Assembly (NCBI GenBank): GCA_023132955.1 | Contig: JAGLXK010000271.1 | Span: forward strand, 1 to 44,733 | Length of the DNA: 44,733 nt | Direction of reading: 5' to 3' | Source: Candidatus Heimdallarchaeota archaeon | Lineage (GTDB): Archaea > Asgardarchaeota > Heimdallarchaeia > Heimdallarchaeales > Heimdallarchaeaceae | Shown here: positions 8,392-16,453 of the stretch, piece by piece | How the letters are laid out: each line of letters opens with the position of its first letter | Position numbering within the stretch: the first letter of the stretch is position 1 | Notes under the pieces: generated by a model | Databases searched by the model: none | Told to the model about the DNA's origin: nothing | The model's input: only the letters and a program-made list of their open reading frames with translations | Translations under genes and position numbers: made by a program

Positions 8392-10205
8392 TAATCGTTT
8401 CCCCCTTGAATCATGTCTTTCTGACTATGTTGATCAATTTCACCATAACTCTGTTCAAGGGTTTGGTAAATTTCTTGATAAAGTCCTTTTGAATTTATTA
8501 GTTCAGAATGTGAACCATCTTGAACAATCTTTCCTGCATCGAAAACCAAAATCCTATCTGCATAATGAACTGATGAAATTCTCTGAGAAATGATAATTGT
8601 TGTTCTCCCCTCACTTAAAATGTTCAAAGCCTCTTGTATTTGAGCTTCAGTTTCAGCATCTACTGATGCAGTAGAATCATCAAAAACAAGAATTGAGGGG
8701 TCAGTTAGAAGGGTTCTGGCAATTGAAAGTCTTTGTTTTTGACCTCCAGATAGAGTAATCCCACGGTCACCAACTTTAGTATCATATGTGTCAGGTAATC
8801 CAGATATGAAATCATGTATTTTTGCTATTTTGCTAACTTCTATAATCTCTTTATCTTCAGAATCAGGTTTTCCAAAAGCAATGTTTTCCTTGATAGTTGC
8901 GTTGAAGAGATATGTTTCCTGAAGAACCAAACCTATTTGCCTTCTCATTTTCTTTAGTTTATATTGTTTGATGTTTTTACGATCAATTAATACTTCACCT
9001 TCAATAGGGTCATAAAATCGAGATAATAAGTTAACAAAGCTACTCTTACCACTTCCAGTACCACCTAGAATTACTATTTTTTGGCCAGCAGGTATTGAAA
9101 TATTAATACAATCTAGGATCAATCTTCCTTCTTCATATTCAAAGCTTACACTCTGATAGGATATATCGCCCATGAACTTTGGCGGATCTATAGCATTTGG
9201 ATCTTCCTGTACTTCTCGTTTTGCTTCAAATAATTCAATAATTCTGTCTCCACTAGCTAAAGCTCTTTGAAGAATTCCCACTAACCAAGTGAGTTGTCTT
9301 GTTGGTCCAGGTAGAAGAGCGAGATATGACAAAAATGCAATGAAATCCCCTAACATAAGCTCTTGTCTAGTAACCGCTATCCCTCCAATAGCAATTACTA
9401 GCGTTGATCCAATCCCTATTAATAATGTCATTGTTGAAAAATAAATTGCACGATAAATTTGTGTTTTAATTCTCAAATCTCTGTAAATAACATTAGATTC
9501 ATCGAATTTAGCGATTTCAGCTTCTTCTTGAGCAAAACCTCTTACAACATGAGCTCCAGTGACATTTTCTTGTAATATTGATGTTACGTCTCCAAATTGT
9601 CTTCTAGCTTGGTAGAAAAGAGGCCTAACTTTAGTACTAAACCAGTGAACTAACCATATGAAACCTGGAAACAATGCAACTAGAATCAACCCTAGTTTCC
9701 AGCTCATGACTAGCATTGCAACATAAGCACCAATAAAGAAAACTGAGCCATTCATTACTAATCTCAAAGTAAAGCTAATCAAACTTTGAATTGCATTAAG
9801 ATCTGTTGTGACTCTTGTCATTATCTGACCAGTATTCTCATCATCGTAAAATTCTAAACTCAGCTGTTGAAGAATTTCGTAGATATCATTTCGGAGTTCA
9901 AAAATTACTTGTTGGGCAAATTTAGCAGCATAGAATCGTGAGAAGTAAGTCATAATCCCACCAAAAACAGCAACACCCAATAAACTTAAGCCAATTATCC
10001 AGACAAGATTAATCTTCTCATTAGGAATAGCATTATTGATTAATTCCCTAATAAACAAGGGTGAAACTAAACCTACAATTGATGCTAAAAACGAAACAAC
10101 AGTAATAGAAATTAGAAATTTCTTTCTGTGTGAAATATATGGCCAGATAATCTTGAAGATTTCTTTAATAGAATGCGTTCTTTTTCGTTTTTCTAGCCAT
10201 GACAT
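8391..10205 (-). CDS. ABC exporter, half-transporter with degenerate Walker B (heterodimer partner)
   Basis: About 604 residues from the ATG at 10205 (MSWLEKRKR); a TTG at 10214 is possible. Six transmembrane helices precede the nucleotide-binding domain. Walker A is GGTGSGKSS and the signature is canonical LSGGQ. Walker B reads LVFDDSTASVD, with Asp in place of the catalytic Glu, and the switch His is Gln (IIISQRIS). This is complementary to its partner gene, as in known heterodimeric exporters such as TM287/288, which have one active and one degenerate ATP site. A TATA-like CTTATATCG (10230-10238) lies about 29 bases before the ATG, fitting a leaderless first gene. Confidence 0.93.
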   Translation of the reverse strand: MSWLEKRKRTHSIKEIFKIIWPYISHRKKFLISITVVSFLASIVGLVSPLFIRELINNAIPNEKINLVWIIGLSLLGVAVFGGIMTYFSRFYAAKFAQQVIFELRNDIYEILQQLSLEFYDDENTGQIMTRVTTDLNAIQSLISFTLRLVMNGSVFFIGAYVAMLVMSWKLGLILVALFPGFIWLVHWFSTKVRPLFYQARRQFGDVTSILQENVTGAHVVRGFAQEEAEIAKFDESNVIYRDLRIKTQIYRAIYFSTMTLLIGIGSTLVIAIGGIAVTRQELMLGDFIAFLSYLALLPGPTRQLTWLVGILQRALASGDRIIELFEAKREVQEDPNAIDPPKFMGDISYQSVSFEYEEGRLILDCINISIPAGQKIVILGGTGSGKSSFVNLLSRFYDPIEGEVLIDRKNIKQYKLKKMRRQIGLVLQETYLFNATIKENIAFGKPDSEDKEIIEVSKIAKIHDFISGLPDTYDTKVGDRGITLSGGQKQRLSIARTLLTDPSILVFDDSTASVDAETEAQIQEALNILSEGRTTIIISQRISSVHYADRILVFDAGKIVQDGSHSELINSKGLYQEIYQTLEQSYGEIDQHSQKDMIQGGND

Positions 10206-10229
10206 CTGGTTCAAGTTTTCGTTTTAACG

Positions 10230-10238
10230 ATATAAGAA
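10230..10238 (-). promoter_or_regulatory. TATA-like element for the ABC exporter operon
   Basis: On the minus strand the sequence is CTTATATCG, centred about 29 bases before the ATG at 10205. No Shine-Dalgarno is visible before that ATG, so a leaderless transcript is inferred. Confidence 0.4.
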
Positions 10239-10286
10239 TTATGCTATTACATGAAAAATTGCTCTTATTCACTTTCGATAAAAACA

Positions 10287-10296
10287 GTTATAAATG
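10287..10296 (+). promoter_or_regulatory. TATA-like element for the tandem surface-protein genes
   Basis: GTTATAAATG lies about 50 bases before the TTG start at 10341. This leaves a short leader containing the Shine-Dalgarno-like GGTGG at 10329-10333, seven bases before the TTG. Confidence 0.4.
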
Positions 10297-10340
10297 TCAT
10301 TTGAACTATTCTCGTAGAAAGTATTTTTGGTGGAAATAGA

Positions 10341-11216
10341 TTGATAAATAGTAAACTGATATGTTTGACGATAATCCTTACATTCATGATAGCTCCAGCA
10401 ACTAGTCATCCAGTGATACCTGTACAAGGGGTTTTAGAATTCACAGATTCATGGGACTACAAGGGGATAATTAACAGACAAAATCACCGTATTAGATATA
10501 GTCCTATTTATGGACTTGATCCAGATATGCTAAGAACATTCATCTTTTGCTTAGATGACGCTACTGATGATGATACAGACATTGATACTATTGTTGCCTT
10601 ACATGGAATAAATCCACTTCGTAATGCACCACACTATTCTTTAATATTTGAATCGACAAGTTTAGGTGGAGAATATGGTTTCAATGTAAGTTCTGAGTTA
10701 GGCATGGCATGGGTTGATGTTGAATATGATTCAGATGTGATTAATGCAAGTTCAAGTTCTTATGATCTAGCAATAGCTGAAATTTATGATTTTGTTAAGC
10801 TTTCAACAATATATTCATTAAAAGAAGAAGGATTATATGATAATTATACTAATCCTGTTAATCTTGTTTTCCCAGTTCATATTGCTAATTTTGTCACCCA
10901 AACTGGAATAGTAGGGCATTGGAGACAAGTAAATAAAGATCAGACTGTTATAAATGGTAATTTTACCACTTTTGGAGCAGATAATCCAATCTTTACTGGA
11001 CCTGTTAATGAGACAGATCCAACAAATTATGCTTATCCTGAAGATCAATGGTGGCCACAATTTAATGTCACAGTTGCTCAAAATGTAGAAAGAACTTCTC
11101 TTCCTCGAACACATAGTTTTCAGGTTAATTTTCCATTCACAACAATCGTTGCATCTTTTGCACTTGTTCTTGTGATATTTACATTTGTTAAGAAAAGCAG
11201 GAGGCTAACAAGATGA
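10341..11216 (+). CDS. secreted, C-terminally membrane-anchored protein A of a tandem paralogous pair
   Basis: A 291-residue protein that I do not recognise. The TTG start is supported by GGTGG seven bases upstream and by the signal peptide it opens (KLICLTIILTFMIAPATS). The mature part is acidic, with an Asp-rich stretch DDATDDDTDIDT near residues 72-83. A C-terminal transmembrane helix (about 265-283) is followed by the basic end KKSRRLTR, so the bulk should lie outside the cell. It shares the motifs W-D-[FY]-[TK]-G near the mature start and NFTTFGA[DS]NP near the C-terminus with the next gene, suggesting tandem duplication. Several N-x-S/T sequons are present. Its stop overlaps the next ATG (ATGA). 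Confidence 0.8.
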   Translation: MINSKLICLTIILTFMIAPATSHPVIPVQGVLEFTDSWDYKGIINRQNHRIRYSPIYGLDPDMLRTFIFCLDDATDDDTDIDTIVALHGINPLRNAPHYSLIFESTSLGGEYGFNVSSELGMAWVDVEYDSDVINASSSSYDLAIAEIYDFVKLSTIYSLKEEGLYDNYTNPVNLVFPVHIANFVTQTGIVGHWRQVNKDQTVINGNFTTFGADNPIFTGPVNETDPTNYAYPEDQWWPQFNVTVAQNVERTSLPRTHSFQVNFPFTTIVASFALVLVIFTFVKKSRRLTR

Positions 11217-11980
11217 GAAAAATATCTCTATTCATAGTAACTCTAATGGTTACCTCTTTATTCTTGTTATCATTCAACAATTCAATAAGCGTTACTGCTC
11301 TAGAAAATGAAGATGATGATTGGGATTTTACAGGTACAATGAGAATTAGTAGTGATCAAGTGAGAGGGCTAGTATTTGATCCAGTTGCACATGGATATAA
11401 TGCTTCATACGGTGATTATGATACACCTTTGCTTTATATGGATATCATGGGTTATGATACAGATGCTGATGAAGAAATGGATATATATTATGGATTTTAC
11501 GGTGTCACTAGTCTTCTCGATTTAACCCATATCAACTACACAACTATGAGGGATTTATTAGTAGTAAAAGTGTTTGCACAATGGAGTTTTAGGATACCTG
11601 AAAGTTCTCCTTTGAGTTGGGAAGTTCTCTATTATCCAGATCCGTTTTACGATTCTATTTATGGTCTTATTCATAAAATTCCAATTTACTATGTAAATCT
11701 CACACAAGCTGAAGGTGTTAATCTTCAGTTCAAAATTGAACTAGGGTTGAATTATACGATAGGTAATTTTACTACCTTTGGAGCAAGTAATCCACTAGTT
11801 CCATCGATGCCAACGTTTCCTGGGTATAATGTTTCTGTTCCAGTGTTTACAGCTAATTTACCTATTAGAGAACTTGTAGAGACACCTTTCTTCTCGGATC
11901 CACTAACCTATGTGACAATTGTAACAATGTTTTTCTTCTTGGGTTATTATGTTAAGAAGAGGGGAAAAAGAACGGGATAA
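11213..11980 (+). CDS. secreted, C-terminally membrane-anchored protein B of a tandem paralogous pair
   Basis: A 255-residue protein with the same architecture as its upstream neighbour: signal peptide (about residues 1-30), an acidic mature start (ENEDDDWDFTG), an Asp/Glu-rich segment (YDTDADEEMD), the shared NFTTFGASNP motif, then a C-terminal transmembrane helix and the basic tail KKRGKRTG. Four-base overlap with the upstream gene shows co-transcription. No enzymatic motif is visible. Plausible roles are a surface-layer accessory or adhesion protein; this is a guess from topology. Confidence 0.78.
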   Translation: MRKISLFIVTLMVTSLFLLSFNNSISVTALENEDDDWDFTGTMRISSDQVRGLVFDPVAHGYNASYGDYDTPLLYMDIMGYDTDADEEMDIYYGFYGVTSLLDLTHINYTTMRDLLVVKVFAQWSFRIPESSPLSWEVLYYPDPFYDSIYGLIHKIPIYYVNLTQAEGVNLQFKIELGLNYTIGNFTTFGASNPLVPSMPTFPGYNVSVPVFTANLPIRELVETPFFSDPLTYVTIVTMFFFLGYYVKKRGKRTG

Positions 11981-12004
11981 CAAGAACAGTTTTTGATTCC
12001 CAAA

Positions 12005-12018
12005 CCTTTTTATTTTTC
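12005..12018 (+). promoter_or_regulatory. TATA-like element for the complex I-like operon
   Basis: CCTTTTTATTTTTC lies about 33 bases before the ATG at 12045, in the 64-base gap after the surface-protein pair. It is a weak, T-rich match and could also act in terminating the upstream transcript. Confidence 0.3.
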
Positions 12019-12044
12019 TTTCTATTACATCTTTATGTATTGAG

Positions 12045-12725
12045 ATGATTGGATTATCTTACTTTGCTTCTATATTGTTAATCTCAATTTTCAGCTTAGT
12101 AATAGCTGTTTTAATTATAATGCCAAACATCTTTAGGGCTAAACAATATATTTGGTTAATTGTAAAAATACCACTGATAGTAATTTGTGCAATTCTGGTC
12201 ATCTTATTTGTCGAGACAAAAATAGACGCTTATTACTTTCTAGGAAGCTTCTTTGGTGTTGGATTTCTGATTAAGGGAATACTGATGTCTAATCGATTAA
12301 GCTTTGTTGTTTTCCTAGTAAGTTTTATGTCCTTTTCGTTTGTATTTTTGTCTATAGGCAATGTAATTATGTTTGTTTTCTGTCTTTGTTTTTCCTATCT
12401 CTTCATAATTGGTATAACTGCCTTTAATTTGTATGACTCAAAAGCTAAAGAAACAAATATGGAAGGTAGTAAAAGATTTCAAACTATAAGTTTTATAACT
12501 TTACTTGCTTTCCCAGTGATTACAGTATACATACTTTTTTTCCTATCAGAGAATCAAGTAATATGGATTGAGAAAACATCATTCTTCGATTTGTTCTACA
12601 AGAACAGTGATGCAATTACTTTCCTGATTGTAGGAATTATCTTTTTACTAATAGTAACATTTGTGTTCGTATTAGATTTACAAGCTCAAAATAAGAAAAG
12701 GATGGAAGAACCATGGTATTCTTAA
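12045..12725 (+). CDS. divergent NuoJ-like membrane subunit
   Basis: A 226-residue hydrophobic protein with about six or seven transmembrane helices. The segment from about residue 84 (NRLSFVVFLVSFMSFSFVFL) and the following helix resemble the second and third helices of NuoJ/FpoJ. The conserved Y-A-G-A pi-bulge region of the third helix is not evident. The assignment rests mainly on its position directly before K-, L- and N-like genes. It would sit in the cytoplasmic membrane at the junction of a complex I-like proton- or ion-translocating arm. First gene of the operon; its end overlaps the next start. It could also be an unrelated membrane subunit of an Mrp-like or hydrogenase-linked complex. 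Confidence 0.55.
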   Translation: MIGLSYFASILLISIFSLVIAVLIIMPNIFRAKQYIWLIVKIPLIVICAILVILFVETKIDAYYFLGSFFGVGFLIKGILMSNRLSFVVFLVSFMSFSFVFLSIGNVIMFVFCLCFSYLFIIGITAFNLYDSKAKETNMEGSKRFQTISFITLLAFPVITVYILFFLSENQVIWIEKTSFFDLFYKNSDAITFLIVGIIFLLIVTFVFVLDLQAQNKKRMEEPWYS

Positions 12726-12994
12726 GTTATCTAATTGCCCTGAGTCTCATTTGTTTTTGTTTAGGCTTGCTGTTATTAATGTTCTCAAAATCGAAACTTC
12801 AAATGAATATGAGTTTTATCTTTCTCTTTTTATCAGGTATTTTTCTTATATCTAGTTCGATTATAAGTACAGATATTGTTTTATTCTTCCTATTAGGCTT
12901 AGTTACAGTTACTATAATCTTGGCTTTTCATTTCAGAGATCATTTATTATCAAATATTAATGTAGAAGCAACAAGGAGGGAGGAAATTGAATAA
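12713..12994 (+). CDS. NuoK/MrpC-like small membrane subunit
   Basis: A 93-residue protein with three transmembrane helices, the size and topology of NuoK/FpoK/MrpC. A good Shine-Dalgarno (GGATGG) precedes the ATG, which overlaps the end of the upstream gene. The glutamates normally buried in the second and third helices of NuoK, which are important for proton transfer, are not present here; the only Glu/Asp in membrane segments is an Asp near residue 54. The tail NVEATRREEIE is charged. The call rests on size, topology and gene order rather than on clear motifs. Confidence 0.55.
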   Translation: MVFLSYLIALSLICFCLGLLLLMFSKSKLQMNMSFIFLFLSGIFLISSSIISTDIVLFFLLGLVTVTIILAFHFRDHLLSNINVEATRREEIE

Positions 12995-14933
12995 CATAAT
13001 TGTCTTATTAATTGCTCAAGTTTCGATTTTGATTGGTTTACCTATATTTAGACGTCTATTAGTGTTTTCAGAGAATGATAAGATTAGGGTAAGAAAAATT
13101 TATTCAAGTATTGTGTCTCTTTCCTTAGCTGGATTCTCTTCTATTATATTTGCACTTACCATACATTTTCTGAATGCAAATGATCTTTCAAACCTAACAG
13201 AGGAAATAACCTTATTTTCCATATCTGGATATAATTTTGCTCTCGGATTTCAATTAACTCAAATCCAAGTTCTTCTGTTTGTAGGTATTACTTCTGCTGT
13301 AGCTTTGATAAATTTCTATTTGGTATGGAGTCAGGAGAAATGGACTGTTGATCAAGTAGACAGAATCTCTATTTACTCAGTGATTTCTATTCTAGTTATC
13401 TTATCTCCAAACTTCTTTCAATTACTGTTCTTCTTAATTGTGGCCGATTTAGTCTTAATTGAACTGTTGTACAGTTTGAATCAGGAAGAAAGTAAGCAGA
13501 GGAACTTGAAGATAATGACTGCTTCATTTGGTGTTGGAGATTTCCTGATCTGTATAGCATTCATATTCCTTTTCAGAAGATCAAAAAGCTTTGATTTTGA
13601 CATTATTTTGAGTGATATTCAGTACAAATTTTTCATTTTTAAACCATATTTCATTGTTCTTTGTTGTTTGTTTCTTTTAGGTATATTAGCAAAAAGCTCA
13701 TTATTCCCATTTCATAGCTGGCTACCTAATGTTTGTTCTAAAGAATCTACATGGAAATTTAGCCCAATAATGATCAATATTATTCTTGGAATATCACTCA
13801 TCTTCATTTCCCCAATTTACAACTTACTTGTAGTAGTACCAGATTATTATGCTTGGTATGGTATTATATTTTCTGTAATTGTAACACTTTTCGCTATATT
13901 TCTGGCAAAAGGATTTGAAAAACAGATTTTAGTTTTCACTTCTTCTGTAGGTTTGGTATTAATTTCAATTGGAAGTGGAAATCTGTCAAGTGCTTTTCAG
14001 TTTTTGATGATGTTACCTTTTGCTTTTCTGGGTCTTGTGATTCTTTCATCAAAATCTTTAAACATCCACCTAGATCCTCCTACTGGTCAAAGGAGTAAAA
14101 AAATTATCAGATCAATAGCTAACATTATCCTTGTTACAATTGTTATAATCTCAATAATTTCAGTAATTCCTTTTAGTGGTAATTTACTTACTTTGGGTTA
14201 TCTATTCACTTCTAATATTATAAATCTGAGTCTTTTTGTTTACATCTTATCCATTGGTTTAGTTTTGGGCATAACTTTAATTTGTATTCAAATAAGTTGG
14301 AAATATTTCAAACAAAATCTCTTCAAGAAACTAAAATTTTCAGAGATGTTTCCACTTATTATGATTCTAGTTTTCTTATCAGCAAATAGTGTTCTCTATC
14401 CCTTCTTTAACATTTTAAATCCATTTTCATTGCCTCTTAATTTCTCCCAGGAAAGCCTTTCCATTGCTCTTATCCCAATTTTTGTGGGATGGTTTGTTAT
14501 CCTTGTTTCATACATTGTTATTGAGTTATTTGCTGAAAAATTCTCAATATCTCTCAATAAATTTTCAACAAAGATTCAAGAAAGATTGAGTAAAATTTAC
14601 TATTTCGAATTTATTTTCTCACCGATAAATTGGGTAAATGTTCAAATCATAATTCCTTCAGCAATCTGGTTTTATGTAAATGTGATCAGAGATTTTGTTT
14701 ACAAGGTTATAATAGTCAGTATCTTCAAATTTTTCTTCTACCTAGCAAACCTTGTTAAGGATTTTGTAAATAATATTGCAGTTCCACGGACTGTAAATTT
14801 CTTTAAGAGAAGCTCTCAATTTATTCAAAGCTTGGAAAGTGCTAAACTAAAAGCACAGCTACTTTATATAATCTTAGGACTTGGTATAATGCTTGCTATT
14901 ACAATTGTTCTTTATGCTGGAGGTATAATCTGA
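12987..14933 (+). CDS. NuoL-like antiporter-type subunit of a complex I-like membrane arm
   Basis: A 648-residue protein with about 15 or 16 transmembrane helices. Start TTG with a strong Shine-Dalgarno (GGAGGGAGG) immediately upstream, overlapping the previous gene by 8 bases. The proton-antiporter motif is recognisable but divergent: KSSLFPFHSWLPN near residues 233-245, where family members have K-x-x-x-x-P-x-H-x-W-L-P-D-A and then P-T-P-V. Here that second part is CSKESTWKF. The C-terminal region (about 520-648) contains a long amphipathic stretch and a final helix, as in the lateral helix of NuoL. Role: coupling subunit in the membrane. No NuoH, B, C, D or I homologue is in the window. 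Confidence 0.75.
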   Translation: MNNIIVLLIAQVSILIGLPIFRRLLVFSENDKIRVRKIYSSIVSLSLAGFSSIIFALTIHFLNANDLSNLTEEITLFSISGYNFALGFQLTQIQVLLFVGITSAVALINFYLVWSQEKWTVDQVDRISIYSVISILVILSPNFFQLLFFLIVADLVLIELLYSLNQEESKQRNLKIMTASFGVGDFLICIAFIFLFRRSKSFDFDIILSDIQYKFFIFKPYFIVLCCLFLLGILAKSSLFPFHSWLPNVCSKESTWKFSPIMINIILGISLIFISPIYNLLVVVPDYYAWYGIIFSVIVTLFAIFLAKGFEKQILVFTSSVGLVLISIGSGNLSSAFQFLMMLPFAFLGLVILSSKSLNIHLDPPTGQRSKKIIRSIANIILVTIVIISIISVIPFSGNLLTLGYLFTSNIINLSLFVYILSIGLVLGITLICIQISWKYFKQNLFKKLKFSEMFPLIMILVFLSANSVLYPFFNILNPFSLPLNFSQESLSIALIPIFVGWFVILVSYIVIELFAEKFSISLNKFSTKIQERLSKIYYFEFIFSPINWVNVQIIIPSAIWFYVNVIRDFVYKVIIVSIFKFFFYLANLVKDFVNNIAVPRTVNFFKRSSQFIQSLESAKLKAQLLYIILGLGIMLAITIVLYAGGII

Positions 14934-16429
14934 TGAGTTATCCACTCTCATTCTTGCACGATTTTCTACCTCTTGAAATTCTTCTACTAGGAATCATCTT
15001 AATTATCGGTTTGGGGTCATTCTCTTCCAAGATTGTCAGAAAATTCCCGTTTCTTATGACAAGGATGAGAATTGTTTATGGTTATATTGCTCTTATTTCA
15101 AGTATTATTGCTGTTATAGTGTATAGCTACATATACACCCCCTTAGATAGTAATTATGTAATTGCTTTTAACTTGACCATTTCAGCTTTTACTTCAGGAC
15201 TATTTTATGCTGTTTCATTTGCTATCATTATTGGGATTTTCTTATCTATTGTCGAAATAGAGTTGAAATTTAGAAAAAGCTATATGCTTTTTGTCTCTTT
15301 GCTTTTAATAGAATCCAGTATTATATTCATCACTGCTGCAAATTCATTGGTGTTCATTTTCTTTGGTTTTGTATTAGTTTTTACTGGAATGAATTTCTTT
15401 ATAAGAAACTTCAGACCAACAATACCCGATAAAAAGAAATCTTTCATAGGAAACTATCTAACTTTGAGTAGTTTAGCTCTATCTTTATTGTTTATTGGTT
15501 TTGCAGCTCATTCTCTCTCAGGAAATTCCTTTATATTGTCAATAGAAAACACCACTTTACGTCTCTGGGAGTTCATAAGCGAGATATTCATACTATCTGG
15601 ATTATTAGTTCTAGTTGGGGGTCCTCCTTTCCACTTTATCTTTTTTGAATCGGAAAATGAGAAATTTAATGCAATAACACAGATAATGCTTTCCGTTCAG
15701 AAAGGTTTGGCCTTAGCTTTCTTAATTAAATATACTTTAGCAATTGCTGAATCATCATTTTCAATAGTTTTGATTTGGTTATTCACTGTTTGTGGTGTTG
15801 TCTATGTTCTTTGGGGAGTCTTAGCTTCCATGACAGTAAAAAGATTACAGAAATTAATACACTATATCAGTATCATATTTGTGGGGATAATACTTCTGGT
15901 TTTATCCGATTTATTTTCCCCCATCCTCACTGAAGAATTGATAAATCTAACTTTAAAGACTGCATTCTACGGAGTACTGGCGTTTATTCTTTCGATAACA
16001 TTTTCTATCTCCTCAATAGGTGTAATTTCAAAGGGTTTCAAATCAGATGAAATACAAATTTTAAGAGAAGTTGGAAGAAATTCTATTTCTCAATTCCTTA
16101 TAATGGTACTTAATGTCCTATTGATGTTTGCTGCACCTTCATCAATACTTCTCGTCTCTCAGAAAATTGCTTTTCCTGATTTCTTCTCGCCAAGAATGTA
16201 TGTTACAGTTGTGATTCTTCTTTTAGGCATGGTTTTTTCATTAGTCTATCTTATTAGGTTGTTAAGATCGATCTTCCTTATTCCCGTTCAGAGAAGTCAA
16301 AAGTTCTCTTCACCTGAACCAGCAGTGTTCATGGGCTCTTTTATTGCTCTGATTCTTATAATTGCAGTGGTGATTTTTATAAAACAATTCTTAATTTTCT
16401 GCAGTTTGATTGGAATAATCCTAGTTTAG
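14933..16429 (+). CDS. NuoN/NuoM-like antiporter-type membrane subunit
   Basis: A 498-residue protein with about 13 or 14 transmembrane helices, starting in a TGATG overlap with the NuoL-like gene. The family core is seen as GGPPFHFIFFES (P-x-H of NuoN/M) followed by the channel helix SVQKGLALAFLIKY with its conserved lysines, near residues 225-265. Length is normal for NuoN/NuoM. It belongs to the proton-antiporter family together with the preceding protein. It completes a J-K-L-N-like set; an M-like subunit is not seen. Last membrane gene before the polyprenyl synthase. Confidence 0.72.
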   Translation: MSYPLSFLHDFLPLEILLLGIILIIGLGSFSSKIVRKFPFLMTRMRIVYGYIALISSIIAVIVYSYIYTPLDSNYVIAFNLTISAFTSGLFYAVSFAIIIGIFLSIVEIELKFRKSYMLFVSLLLIESSIIFITAANSLVFIFFGFVLVFTGMNFFIRNFRPTIPDKKKSFIGNYLTLSSLALSLLFIGFAAHSLSGNSFILSIENTTLRLWEFISEIFILSGLLVLVGGPPFHFIFFESENEKFNAITQIMLSVQKGLALAFLIKYTLAIAESSFSIVLIWLFTVCGVVYVLWGVLASMTVKRLQKLIHYISIIFVGIILLVLSDLFSPILTEELINLTLKTAFYGVLAFILSITFSISSIGVISKGFKSDEIQILREVGRNSISQFLIMVLNVLLMFAAPSSILLVSQKIAFPDFFSPRMYVTVVILLLGMVFSLVYLIRLLRSIFLIPVQRSQKFSSPEPAVFMGSFIALILIIAVVIFIKQFLIFCSLIGIILV

Positions 16430-16453
16430 TTATTTCGACAATTCAATAAGTTT

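Noticed and set aside
10833-11114. Minus-strand open frame of 93 codons inside surface protein A
   Set aside because: No start context and no similarity; the plus-strand gene has a signal peptide and membrane anchor.
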